Virus record (IMG/VR): IMGVR_UViG_3300024333_000030
Location: 1-21,819 of that record
Strand: one strand, 5' to 3'
Length of the DNA: 21,819 nucleotides
Source of the DNA: a virus
In this document: positions 1 to 8,300 of the stretch, in pieces
Position numbering within the stretch: the stretch's first letter is position 1
Layout: each line of letters begins with the position of its first letter
Notes under the pieces: generated by a model
Database searches by the model: none
The model's input: only the letters and a program-made list of their open reading frames with translations
What the model was told of the DNA's origin: nothing
Made by a program: the position numbers and the translations under genes

Positions 1-1208
1 TGTCCAGACGGGCAGATAATACCAGATTTCAAATAAATTGAAACAGGTTTATTATAATCCCTAAAAACTTTATGATCAATATATCCGATCTCTCCAACAG
101 AAGATCCTGCCGCCGACACAAGATTCTTATCAGTATAATTCATATAACGACATATTGCTGTCTGATTATATTCAGGCCAATGATACCACTTCTTAGCTGT
201 CAACGAAAAACCCCATGCACTAGTCGGATAATTAAATGAATCCGCAGGGTAAATACATATAATAGAGTTAAGCTGTCTGTCATAGACAGACTGCATATAT
301 TTAGCTCTATTAAAATTAACTCCATCTCTCCACAATGGCTGAATGTCCAAAGATAAAAGACTAGTGTCAATCTCAGAAATTTTATCGGTACTTTCAAACT
401 GATGCCATCCCCAATCAGATGGAAAGAAAATGTTCTTTTCAGTAGCTACTACAGCATTATGCGATATACAACCTATGCCATCAGAAATCTTAGAATAAGT
501 AAATACAGTATCTGTTTCAAACTGAATTGGAGTTACTTTATAAAGTGACAATCTTTTTGAAACATATAAATTACCAAAGAACGGCGGGAATATGGCCGTT
601 ATTCCATCAGGATCTCCATCATTTGGGTCAAGATCTAAAGCAAATGCGTCACCTGTAGTAAAATCTGTGGGGTCTCCAGTCTTGCTGAATAATATCCTGC
701 CAGGAATACTTGGATCTGGAACAATCAATCTATTCAACCAAACCCTTCCAAACGACGCAAGTGGAGCGGTTGGAGATAAATTTTGAATAAATCCCGATTG
801 TGTCCAATATTTTGGTATAGTATTATTATCCTGAAAGAAAATAATAACTACACCGTAGTATGGTACAAAAGTTACAGCCTCATCGGTGGGTAAAACAAAA
901 CCATTGTTTAAGTTGTCAATGTTCTGCGTAAGAGGATTAATAGCTTGCAACTTCTGTCCATCCCACGTTATCAAACGCTGCGTCCCTAAACGCCAGTAAT
1001 CATACATACCTATCATTCTTCTATGAACCGTATTTAAATCATCAAATAAATATGTAAGCCCCGGACGCTTTTTCTTGGTAGTGTAAGTAGTATAAACTAT
1101 ATTTCCAGAATAAGATACATCTTCTGGCTTTATAAGAATAGGATTCTTCGTTGAATCCTGACCACCGTCATAAGGATATATCTTATGCTGTAAATATGAT
1201 TCGCCCAT
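1..1208 (-). CDS. Beta-propeller-like tail/structural protein, 3' end cut by window edge
   Basis: An open frame starts at ATG 1208 and runs without a stop to the left edge, giving about 402 visible residues. It contains the repeat chemistry typical of phage beta-propeller tail proteins: a stretch with GRVWLNRLIVPDPS, then GRILFSKTGDPTDF, then DPNDGDPDGITAIFPPFFGNL and SKRLSLYKV, followed by GIGCISHNAVVATEKNIFF. In this family such blades form a tail-hub or tail-accessory protein (P22 gp10-like in position). It follows the 344-aa connector-like gene by only 2 nt, so the two are probably co-translated. The RBS is weak (TAGAG region), consistent with coupling. The fold is inferred from the motif pattern and the precise role is unknown. 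Confidence 0.8.
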   Translation of the reverse strand, partial: MGESYLQHKIYPYDGGQDSTKNPILIKPEDVSYSGNIVYTTYTTKKKRPGLTYLFDDLNTVHRRMIGMYDYWRLGTQRLITWDGQKLQAINPLTQNIDNLNNGFVLPTDEAVTFVPYYGVVIIFFQDNNTIPKYWTQSGFIQNLSPTAPLASFGRVWLNRLIVPDPSIPGRILFSKTGDPTDFTTGDAFALDLDPNDGDPDGITAIFPPFFGNLYVSKRLSLYKVTPIQFETDTVFTYSKISDGIGCISHNAVVATEKNIFFPSDWGWHQFESTDKISEIDTSLLSLDIQPLWRDGVNFNRAKYMQSVYDRQLNSIICIYPADSFNYPTSAWGFSLTAKKWYHWPEYNQTAICRYMNYTDKNLVSAAGSSVGEIGYIDHKVFRDYNKPVSIYLKSGIICPSG

Positions 1209-1210
1209 AA

Positions 1211-2245
1211 TTAATATTCTAAAGCTCTAGAGATCCTAAACATTCTATCAGAATCAGATTGCATCGTACTATAGCGCCTGTATCTTAAAGAACTTGGTAT
1301 AAACCTGGGTTTAGTTTGGCCATTTCTATGTTCATTGCGCATCTCACGAAGGATCATTTTACCATCTCTTAATTGTTTTTCAGCTTCAGTTTTTTGGCCC
1401 TTATCACTAAACCATTCATAAAGAGCAAAGTGAACAAGCATCCAACGATTATCCGAAGGTATAGCCGGCTCATCGTTTTCATTTAAAAGAGGAGTAAAGG
1501 TCTTACAATAATTCAAATGTATAGGTCTAATTTTATCAGGTTCTATAGGAAATATTCTAAGCCTTTCTGTCTTAGATTGAACATCTCCACCCAAAAAATC
1601 ATAGTCTAATAACATCTCATCTAACGGTGGCAAATATGAATTAATATAAGTTTTACCATCTCTACAATACCCAGTAGGAGCGCCAACCCATGTAGAATTT
1701 ATTGAAAGATTTCTATTGAATTCAGGTAAACTTAATTCAGTTAACTCTCCTTCGTTTATATTTAATCCAAATTCATTATAAATATAAATATTATTTATTG
1801 CATCACAATCAGGCGGTAACGGAAATTCATATCCATATAATCTAAAAGTAGCCAAAGCATTATCATCATCTGCATAAGCAGACTCAAGATACATCTTATT
1901 AGTAGATGTATTAACTCCTATTATACGATACAACTCATCAGTGCCATCTATGCGTATAGATCTTCCAAGATAAATGTTGCTTACAGTTAAACCAGCAAAT
2001 GTTATTATTTTACTACCCTGAGTAACTGCCACAGTTCCGGTTGTTATAGCCGGTTCAATGTTAAAAGACCTATCAAAGGATCTCCATGGCCAATTACGCT
2101 CTGTAGTAATACGTTCATTATATTCTTGAATATATCCCTTTATAAGATCCCGATCATTTTCTTTAACCGTACCTATAATACGACCCCTCGCTTCACATAT
2201 TTCAAGAATATTTTGAAATGTCTTAGCTACTGTTGGTACTGACAT
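1211..2245 (-). CDS. Head-tail connector / tail adaptor-like protein
   Basis: This 344-aa protein has the pattern of phage head-to-tail adaptor or tail tubular proteins. An N-terminal helical part (about residues 1-50) ends in ITTERNWPWRS. A short beta segment TGTVAVTQGSKIITFAG follows (about 70-86) and then IRIDGTDELYRIIGV. This order is common in phage structural proteins lying between fibre and tail-hub genes. The start ATG is preceded by GGAAAGG at good spacing. It lies between two small membrane-protein genes and the beta-propeller gene, in one leftward operon. The specific name (P22 gp4 or T7 gp11 analogue) is inferred from context and residue pattern. Confidence 0.65.
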   Translation of the reverse strand: MSVPTVAKTFQNILEICEARGRIIGTVKENDRDLIKGYIQEYNERITTERNWPWRSFDRSFNIEPAITTGTVAVTQGSKIITFAGLTVSNIYLGRSIRIDGTDELYRIIGVNTSTNKMYLESAYADDDNALATFRLYGYEFPLPPDCDAINNIYIYNEFGLNINEGELTELSLPEFNRNLSINSTWVGAPTGYCRDGKTYINSYLPPLDEMLLDYDFLGGDVQSKTERLRIFPIEPDKIRPIHLNYCKTFTPLLNENDEPAIPSDNRWMLVHFALYEWFSDKGQKTEAEKQLRDGKMILREMRNEHRNGQTKPRFIPSSLRYRRYSTMQSDSDRMFRISRALEY

Positions 2246-2246
2246 A

Positions 2247-2477
2247 TTAACCTTTCCATTTTACTTTTATCCACTCCCACATCATTGTAATGAAAACGCC
2301 AATGGTAGCACATACTCCCATTCCCCACTTTATATAACCATCATGTTTATCAACTCTGGAATGGAGCTTATCTAATTTACCTTCAAAACACTTATGAGAC
2401 TCTACTAAATGGGTGACATTGGAGGCTATCTCCGCAGTCTTTCCATACATCTCAAGTATTATTTTTTCGGTATCCAT
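2247..2477 (-). CDS. XhlA-like small membrane protein (possible holin/lysis accessory)
   Basis: This 76-aa protein has an amphipathic helical or coiled-coil N-terminal half (about residues 1-50, with heptad-like E/K/L spacing in FEGKLDKLHSRVDKHDGYIKW). A single C-terminal membrane segment follows (GMGVCATIGVFITMMWEWI) with a basic tail. This architecture matches the haemolysin XhlA-type phage proteins often found beside holins. Its ATG overlaps the stop of the preceding 62-aa gene (TAATG), so translation is coupled. A lysis role is inferred from architecture. No endolysin is visible in the window. Confidence 0.6.
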   Translation of the reverse strand: MDTEKIILEMYGKTAEIASNVTHLVESHKCFEGKLDKLHSRVDKHDGYIKWGMGVCATIGVFITMMWEWIKVKWKG

Positions 2478-2665
2478 TATTTCTTTTCTGTAGCTACGAG
2501 TTTACCTTCTTTAATGGCATTGCCTACCTCAGTCTGACATTGCTGAAATCCCTTGATCATCAAGGATTGTTTATATCCTTGAGTCATCTGAAATAAGATA
2601 TAAGCGTTAAATATCAAGGATGCTGCAAGAACTACCAAGCCAACTATCAACGGAACCTTTTTCAT
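2477..2665 (-). CDS. Small single-pass membrane protein
   Basis: This 62-aa protein has a positively charged N-terminus (MKKVP), one hydrophobic segment (about residues 5-28) and a polar C-terminal half. It looks like a type II anchored or signal-anchor protein. The start has a clear AAGGAG RBS. Its stop overlaps the start of the XhlA-like gene by one base, so the two form a pair. Two adjacent small membrane proteins in a phage late operon suggest holin/antiholin or spanin-type roles, but no spanin lipobox or other specific motif is present. The function is not recognised. Confidence 0.55.
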   Translation of the reverse strand: MKKVPLIVGLVVLAASLIFNAYILFQMTQGYKQSLMIKGFQQCQTEVGNAIKEGKLVATEKK

Positions 2666-2705
2666 CTTTTCTCCTTAGTCTGTTATCTCATTATAACTAC
2701 CCATT

Positions 2706-3272
2706 CTATCGAATTGTTTGAATCATCAATCTTAATCGCTCTTCTCCATTCTTTCTTCCATTAATTTTCATTCTTCTTCTCCATTCCCTTTTTCTTTTCA
2801 CAACACAATCTACGCACCAACTATCGTAAAACCTTCTTCTAATTTCAGACTTTGGATTATTAAGTCTAAAACAAAACTTGGACAATGGTTTAACTTTTCC
2901 ACATAGACTGCATGGTTTTTTATTCTTCCATTCAACAGCATGTTCGATACGATGTTTCCCATTAGTCATTACCTTTAAGTTTTCAATTCTATTATCTGTC
3001 TTGTTACCGTTTATATGATGTATATGTTCCGTTATCAATAACTTCCTACCCAAATGTTGTTCCATCACATATCTATGTTCCTTAACAGACTTACCTTGTA
3101 TCCGTATCTTTTTATATCCATATCCATCAACATAACCAGTCCCACGCTTTCTACTCTTTTCTGTTTCTGGAACTCCATTTCGTTTCCATACTTGATAATG
3201 TTTACTACAAAAACCTTTTGCTAAATGATCTCTTTCGCATCCATTTACAGAACATTTTCTAATTTCATTCAT
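2706..3272 (-). CDS. Free-standing HNH homing endonuclease with zinc-binding ends
   Basis: This 188-aa protein has a clear HNH_3-type nuclease core at about residues 66-111: EHRYVMEQHLG, then TEHIHHINGNKTDNRIENL, then KHRIEH. H85/H86, N94/N98 and H107 are candidate metal and catalytic residues. An N-terminal Cys/His cluster (C7, C12, C22, H25) and a C-terminal one (C121, C124, C153, C156) look zinc-binding. Such nucleases cut DNA site-specifically and spread into allelic sites. It sits alone between the fibre gene and the small membrane-protein genes, as expected for a free-standing homing gene. It ends in TAG. Its RBS and start codon are buried in a hairpin. Confidence 0.9.
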   Translation of the reverse strand: MNEIRKCSVNGCERDHLAKGFCSKHYQVWKRNGVPETEKSRKRGTGYVDGYGYKKIRIQGKSVKEHRYVMEQHLGRKLLITEHIHHINGNKTDNRIENLKVMTNGKHRIEHAVEWKNKKPCSLCGKVKPLSKFCFRLNNPKSEIRRRFYDSWCVDCVVKRKREWRRRMKINGRKNGEERLRLMIQTIR

Positions 3273-3298
3273 ATATCCTCCTTTTTAGGAGAATATAT
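3271..3298 (-). promoter_or_regulatory. RNA hairpin sequestering RBS and start of HNH gene
   Basis: In the leftward mRNA, AUAUAUUCUCCU (3298-3287) pairs with AGGAGGAUAUAU (3282-3271) around a four-base AAAA loop. The result is 12 contiguous pairs with one U-G wobble. The paired strand contains the whole AGGAGG Shine-Dalgarno sequence and the first two bases of the AUG at 3272. Homing endonuclease genes of T4-like phages are known to be held silent this way in read-through transcripts. The same logic is inferred here. Confidence 0.7.
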
Positions 3299-3333
3299 TT
3301 TAAATCATACCAGTTGTCAATAAACTAATTGTC

Positions 3334-6300
3334 TCAGTTGCTCGATCTGGAAACTTCATACCAATCTGAATCTCCAGAATCCCACGCAAGCGTAAGGGTG
3401 TCTCCCTTACCAAGCGTCATGCTAACGCCACCAGAAAGTTGAATGTTAGTATTGTCTGCGAAGGTAACCGTGTTAGTATCATTGGTTCCTTGAATAATAA
3501 GGAACTGACCATCATCCTGACCATTCGCAACTGAAGGACTCGTATCCAAGACAACCGCTCCACCACTTCCAACAACACGCATAATTGCTTTAGTAGGAGT
3601 CATTGTTGCGTCATTAGCTAACGATGTATCACCAGAAGGATTGAATGCCTGTTGGCCTCCATTGTAAATATCTCCGGCTTGTCCATAGAACGAGTAGTTT
3701 ATTACATCGCTACCTGTTGCGTTACCCAAAACGCCGACATTCCATCCACCAGAATGGGCTGTTATGGCTTGACCTTCAACACCTATTGAAGAATCAGTAT
3801 CAGTAGAAAGTCCGGGCCTTGCAAAACCAGCCACTCCTATTGCAGATGTATCTGCGTCTCCCTTTGCGCTACCAACTATGGCCATGGTATCTTTATCTGA
3901 GTTCGCAACAGCTTCAACAACCAAGCCAATCTCATTGCCTGTAAGTGTTTGAGTTGCTTCACCTTCGGATATGCCTACAAAGAAACTACCCCAATCTGCC
4001 GCAACAAAAGTAGAACCAATGACAACTTCATCCTCGTTATAAATTTGTCCTTCTGTCCCGTAGAACGAATAATTGGTAGCTCCGCCAGAAGCATCTCCCC
4101 AAACTGCTGCGTTCCTTCCACCTACATGCGTGGCAGTTGACAAACCCTTAAGTCCTATAGCGTCCGCATTGTCTGCGGTGTTATCTACAAGAGCAACGCC
4201 TCTTACTCCAACGCCATCTTTGCCTGCTAGGGTCTGACCGATACCATGAATACCAACACCTTCTATTACCCCTCCAGCCTTCGCTTCTCCAACAACACCG
4301 ATATTATCTACAGAGGTCTGCGCAGTATTAGCGGTTGAGAAGAAAGCCTCTGCCGCAGCAAAGTCTGCAAAGTTAGCCGCAGAACCTGCGGCAACTTTCT
4401 CTAGATTGAATAAATTTCCAAGAAGCCCATAGAACGAATAATCTTCATCTCCACCAGAAGCAGTAGAAAAAACTCCTATATTATCTCCAGCAGAATGTGA
4501 CGACGTGGCATTAGCGACAACTCCGTAAGCGGTACCGCTATCCGACGCACCTGTTTGAACCGTTGCCGTACCAGCTATACCAACTGCAAATTTATTGTCT
4601 GTGACTCTTGCAAACCCACGCACTCCGTAAGCATTGTATGTTCCATCGGCTTCTGCTTCAGCTACAATGGCAATATTGGAAGCGGTATCTGTAACTCCCG
4701 TGTTGTCCATGCTAAAAATAGAAAACGCTTCTGGGAAATCAACAAGGCTGGCATCGACTCCTTCTATAAAACCACCTTCCGCAGTCATAAAGCCAATTTT
4801 TTCAGAAGCCTCAAAATCAAATTCCCACTTATCTCCTACGGTATAAACAGTCCCCATTGGATTGTCTTGATAATTTGTAACGTAAACTATAACCCCATTG
4901 TTTAAATTATAAGGGCCAACAACAGATGCGGCTATTAAGTCAATGCCTGAATCTTCCCATGTAGCACCATTATCATCAGACCATCTAAATGTAGGATTTG
5001 GAGAACCAGCATCTATTTCAATTACATACTGAGTAGGAGCCACTCCAGTATAAACGTTTTCAACAATAGAAATAGTAGATTCAACGCTGTCTGTTACTGA
5101 AACATCTATTCCGGTAACACCAAACCCAACAATAGGGCCATTATAAAATTCTAATAAATCAGATTCATAAAGAAGCTTGAAAGTATTCCCGATTTTTATC
5201 GCCTCAGCCCCAGCTGAATCTGGAGTATGCCCCTGTATTTTAAGGTCATCTATAAAGGCTTCGAGCATGTCTGCCTTTATATAATCATCGCTCATCGCAA
5301 ATGAAGGATTTGAACCATGTGTAAACGACCATTCACTTTCGCCTCCAACATCAGGGTCTAAAAACATATCCCATGTCTGATCTGAGTTGAACGTTACAGC
5401 TCCATTAGTAGATGTCCCATCTGGTATCCTAATCTGGTCACCAAACCTAGTTTTTCCTTCATTAACAATACCAAACGCATTAGTAATGGTGGCTCCCGTG
5501 CTTGCAATCGGGTCGTCTTTAATATAAACTGTCGAAGCTTCTGTGATAGTCCCGCCACCACCAGCGATCCTATAAGTAGGAGCATCAATATACATATTGT
5601 GCTGGGCTGCAATATTACCTTCGAGCCACTCTTTAGTCCCTGAATCAAACCAGAATTCTGGACTTATCAACGTGGCCGCTATCCCGTCCATCGTCCCACC
5701 ATACAAGTATAGAACTTGTGGGGCCGAGCTTCCAGTGGTGTTATCCTGTATAACTCTAATGCCTCCGTGGTTGATGATGCCAAACCTGTTATCATAAACT
5801 GGAGAACCAGCAACAACACTCAAAGTATCAACAACTCTAAACAAATATCCCTCATCCCAATCCGTGGTCGGGCCAATTATAAAAGCATCTTTACCGGCAC
5901 CACTTGTGGCTGCGTTATAAATATAAGTACCATCAGAATCATCTGGATATATTGAAGTGTGCCATGAATAACTACCAAGTGAATTAAGGTATATGTCAAC
6001 TGAACCGTTATTAGCTACACCGAACGGAGTTCCTACTCCAAGATTTATATATCCTCCGTTATTGGCTCCCGCTGGTCCTACACCATAACTAGCATTAATC
6101 ATAATATCGTTACCAGCAGAAGAACCAGCCGCATCCGGTGCATCTATCTCTCCACCGCCATCTACACCATTGGGAGAGAAATGAAAGAAGTTGGTTCCAT
6201 CTACCCGCATATCCACCTTACCCTCATCACCAGCACCGCTTTCATCACCGGCATTTAATATTATATCTCCGCCGTCAGTATCACCAGTACCACCTGAAGC

Positions 6301-7125
6301 GGCGTTTAATTCAACACTACCACCAGCTGTAGCTGGAGGAGCATCAGCAGACCCAAGGATTAAACCGTTGGAACCGTCATATCCGATGAAACCAAAACTT
6401 GTTCCATTTCTTTCAAACTCTAACGAACCCCATTCTGCCGTCCCAGTATAGACTCCAACATCGAATATGATAGAACCACCGTCATTGTTACCGGCTCCTT
6501 TTGCATCTCCAGCAGAGAAGCTTATATTACCACCTACTCCTCCGGTAGTATCAGTTCCAGCATCTCCAGCCTCCAAGAAATATCCATAACCATCTTCAAC
6601 AACAGCACCTTTATCCGTAACTGAATCCAAAACACCAGATGCACTTCCCGTTCTATCAAGATATTCAACGCCGCCGTTCCAAAACCTAGTTGTGTCATCA
6701 TCGGCAGTTTGTTCAACTGTGACTAAGGTATCTTTATCTGCGTCGTAGATTAGAGCGGTTTCCTTAATACAAGTACCACTAAAATCGGTATAACCAGATG
6801 CGCAAGAAGTACAAGTTGCTCCAGCATACCCGACATCGCAGTTGCAGTATGCCGCATTCCACGCAGCATTAAATGCTGTTAATAAACAGTTCACGCCGGA
6901 GCCGTGAGTCAACGCATCACAATACAAATCCCACGATGCTTTAGATGAAGCAGTAGGGTCTCCGGCATCAGTGTCTGGAGCGCAGTTCAAGCCCAACATT
7001 ACGTTATTTCCGGCACCGCAGTTCTGACCGGCATAAGATGTATAACATTGGTAAGGAGTGGACCAGGCTGTTGTCGCCATTGCCATTATAATGGCAACCA
7101 AGAACGAAGTTAGTATCTTTTTCAT
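3334..7125 (-). CDS. Large secreted fibre-like protein with signal peptide and EGF-like Cys module
   Basis: This 1263-aa protein begins with a signal peptide (about residues 1-22, MKKILTSFLVAIIMAM... cleaving after TAWS). A Cys-rich module of about 90 residues follows, with CNCDVGYAGATC and CASGYTDFSGTC, an EGF-like pattern. Next come Gly-rich beta repeats of the GGDIxLxAG type (about 190-310), typical of phage tail fibres. A mid-region has TGATITNAFGIVNEGKTRFG, a known fibre motif. Three tandem repeats of about 125 residues, marked by YSFYG (about 894, 1018, 1143), precede a C-terminal beta domain. The start is preceded by AGGAG and lies 12 nt after the 207-aa gene. The body says host-recognition fibre; the Sec signal is unusual for a virion protein. 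Confidence 0.8.
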   Translation of the reverse strand: MKKILTSFLVAIIMAMATTAWSTPYQCYTSYAGQNCGAGNNVMLGLNCAPDTDAGDPTASSKASWDLYCDALTHGSGVNCLLTAFNAAWNAAYCNCDVGYAGATCTSCASGYTDFSGTCIKETALIYDADKDTLVTVEQTADDDTTRFWNGGVEYLDRTGSASGVLDSVTDKGAVVEDGYGYFLEAGDAGTDTTGGVGGNISFSAGDAKGAGNNDGGSIIFDVGVYTGTAEWGSLEFERNGTSFGFIGYDGSNGLILGSADAPPATAGGSVELNAASGGTGDTDGGDIILNAGDESGAGDEGKVDMRVDGTNFFHFSPNGVDGGGEIDAPDAAGSSAGNDIMINASYGVGPAGANNGGYINLGVGTPFGVANNGSVDIYLNSLGSYSWHTSIYPDDSDGTYIYNAATSGAGKDAFIIGPTTDWDEGYLFRVVDTLSVVAGSPVYDNRFGIINHGGIRVIQDNTTGSSAPQVLYLYGGTMDGIAATLISPEFWFDSGTKEWLEGNIAAQHNMYIDAPTYRIAGGGGTITEASTVYIKDDPIASTGATITNAFGIVNEGKTRFGDQIRIPDGTSTNGAVTFNSDQTWDMFLDPDVGGESEWSFTHGSNPSFAMSDDYIKADMLEAFIDDLKIQGHTPDSAGAEAIKIGNTFKLLYESDLLEFYNGPIVGFGVTGIDVSVTDSVESTISIVENVYTGVAPTQYVIEIDAGSPNPTFRWSDDNGATWEDSGIDLIAASVVGPYNLNNGVIVYVTNYQDNPMGTVYTVGDKWEFDFEASEKIGFMTAEGGFIEGVDASLVDFPEAFSIFSMDNTGVTDTASNIAIVAEAEADGTYNAYGVRGFARVTDNKFAVGIAGTATVQTGASDSGTAYGVVANATSSHSAGDNIGVFSTASGGDEDYSFYGLLGNLFNLEKVAAGSAANFADFAAAEAFFSTANTAQTSVDNIGVVGEAKAGGVIEGVGIHGIGQTLAGKDGVGVRGVALVDNTADNADAIGLKGLSTATHVGGRNAAVWGDASGGATNYSFYGTEGQIYNEDEVVIGSTFVAADWGSFFVGISEGEATQTLTGNEIGLVVEAVANSDKDTMAIVGSAKGDADTSAIGVAGFARPGLSTDTDSSIGVEGQAITAHSGGWNVGVLGNATGSDVINYSFYGQAGDIYNGGQQAFNPSGDTSLANDATMTPTKAIMRVVGSGGAVVLDTSPSVANGQDDGQFLIIQGTNDTNTVTFADNTNIQLSGGVSMTLGKGDTLTLAWDSGDSDWYEVSRSSN
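3680..4760 (-). repeat. Three protein-level tandem repeats (~125 aa) in fibre gene
   Basis: The fibre's C-terminal third repeats a unit with a variable start, then GVxGxA..., a Ser/Ala-His-Ser/Gly-Gly stretch, N-V/A-GV, and YSFYG followed by G-I/L-Y/F-N. The YSFYG marks lie at roughly 4427-4444, 4058-4075 and 3682-3699, about 370 nt apart. The DNA copies have diverged, so the repeat is old and kept at protein level. Unit boundaries are approximate. Confidence 0.6.
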
Positions 7126-7137
7126 TTTATTCTCCTA

Positions 7138-7761
7138 TTAGCCCTTGCAACACGCATACTTCTTGCTCATTGCGCACCCTGACAAATAAGCCTTGTCAGT
7201 GTTGAGATTCCAATACGCTCCATAATATCCAACTGCCACCGAGGTCCACCCGTCGCAATCGTTAGAGAATGAAGTGTACCCTGGGGCGCCATCAAGAACC
7301 CATACTTCATCAGTGGCTCCACCAAATGTTTCTCCATCAGCCATTAAAAAAGCTATATCAAGATCGGTGCATGGACGGGCATCTGCATCTGCAGTGTCTG
7401 TGGCACACTGAGTTGTTATTGCGGTATAAGATCCCATGGCATCGCCATCGTAGGTTGCTGTAGTAAGACCTACATAACTTACTTGGCCTACGGGAGTAAT
7501 GCCTCCAGATGTTATTTGAATAACATTGCAAGCCGGGCTGGATGACATGTAATAAAGCTCAGTAACGCCCGCCAACTCTTTAGTAAAAATAACGCCCCTA
7601 TCTGCTTGGCAAGTAGGATTAGAACTTTGCTCATAAAACCAACGAGGACCAGTATATTCAATGTTTGGCCCAGCGGATGGAGTTGATTCATCAATGTTGG
7701 GACCACCCGCAGCTATTAACATTGGCAAAACAGCCAACAACAAATATTTAATTTTAAACAT
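7138..7761 (-). CDS. Secreted Cys-rich protein of unknown function
   Basis: This 207-aa protein has a signal peptide (MFKIKYLLLAVLPMLIAAG, about residues 1-19) but no lipobox Cys. The mature part starts with a repeated GPNI motif (GGPNIDES and AGPNIEYTG). It ends in a Cys-rich module with NDCDGWTSVAVGYYGAYWN and a terminal SGCAMSKKYACCKG. That ending resembles small disulfide-bonded surface or lectin-like modules in environmental bacteria, though no family was firmly identified. GAGGTAAAA before the ATG is the RBS. It directly precedes the other signal-peptide gene, so the pair probably works together at the cell or virion surface. Confidence 0.75.
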   Translation of the reverse strand: MFKIKYLLLAVLPMLIAAGGPNIDESTPSAGPNIEYTGPRWFYEQSSNPTCQADRGVIFTKELAGVTELYYMSSSPACNVIQITSGGITPVGQVSYVGLTTATYDGDAMGSYTAITTQCATDTADADARPCTDLDIAFLMADGETFGGATDEVWVLDGAPGYTSFSNDCDGWTSVAVGYYGAYWNLNTDKAYLSGCAMSKKYACCKG

Positions 7762-7764
7762 TTT

Positions 7765-8196
7765 TTACCTCGCTATGTCATGTACTTCGGCATTAATGGT
7801 AAAAGTTCCACTTGCAGCACCAGCTCCAACCTTAACGTTCCAAACTCTAAAATATTTATAAGTTGTCTCAGTATCTATGGGAATAGGAATGTTAGATTGA
7901 GATGCCGTAAATCTATAAACTCTATTGTGTGGAATTAAAACGCCACCACCTATAGACTCCCAAGACTGTTCCCTTCCCGCCGTACCAGTCTTTGTTCTAT
8001 AAAAAGTAACCCATATATCAACTCCATCTTCTGTCCCCTTTGTATAATCAAGCCAGAGAGTAAAAGACTCTCCAGTTAAATTACTTTGAACATCACCAAC
8101 AGCTGTTGCAGCATCAGCCACAGGATCAGAAGATCCACTATGCAACTGTTTGGTGGTACTAATTATTTCATGTAAATTGTGAGCTAAGCCACCCAT
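7765..8196 (-). CDS. Phage structural protein, unknown
   Basis: This 143-aa protein is mostly beta-strand in character (FTLWLDYTKG, DIWVTFYRT, YKYFRVWNVKVG, GTFTINAEVHD) with a short helical N-terminus. It lies three nt upstream of the 207-aa secreted protein gene and just downstream of a strong terminator. The RBS is a full AGGAGGTTGAT. Position and composition suggest a virion-associated or fibre-attachment protein. The family was not recognised, and no signal peptide or Cys is present. Confidence 0.75.
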   Translation of the reverse strand: MGGLAHNLHEIISTTKQLHSGSSDPVADAATAVGDVQSNLTGESFTLWLDYTKGTEDGVDIWVTFYRTKTGTAGREQSWESIGGGVLIPHNRVYRFTASQSNIPIPIDTETTYKYFRVWNVKVGAGAASGTFTINAEVHDIAR

Positions 8197-8210
8197 ATCA
8201 ACCTCCTAGA

Positions 8211-8252
8211 AAAATAAAACCCGATAAGTCCTTGCCTATCGGGTTTTATTTT
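8211..8252 (-). terminator. Rho-independent terminator, 16-bp perfect stem
   Basis: AAAATAAAACCCGATA (8211-8226) and its exact complement TATCGGGTTTTATTTT (8237-8252) enclose a 10-nt loop. On the minus strand the stem ends in a T-rich run just after the beta-helix gene and just before the RBS of the 143-aa gene. It would reduce or end capsid-module transcription at this point. The A/T flanks make it plausible in both orientations. Confidence 0.85.
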
Positions 8253-8300
8253 ATTCATTCGTTGTTCTCTTTTTTTTAAAAAAATCATTCCACCTCAAAA

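Noticed and set aside
3949-6451. Several plus-strand open frames inside the fibre gene
   Set aside because: Low-complexity antisense translations of Gly/Ala/Ser-rich coding sequence without RBS or motifs.
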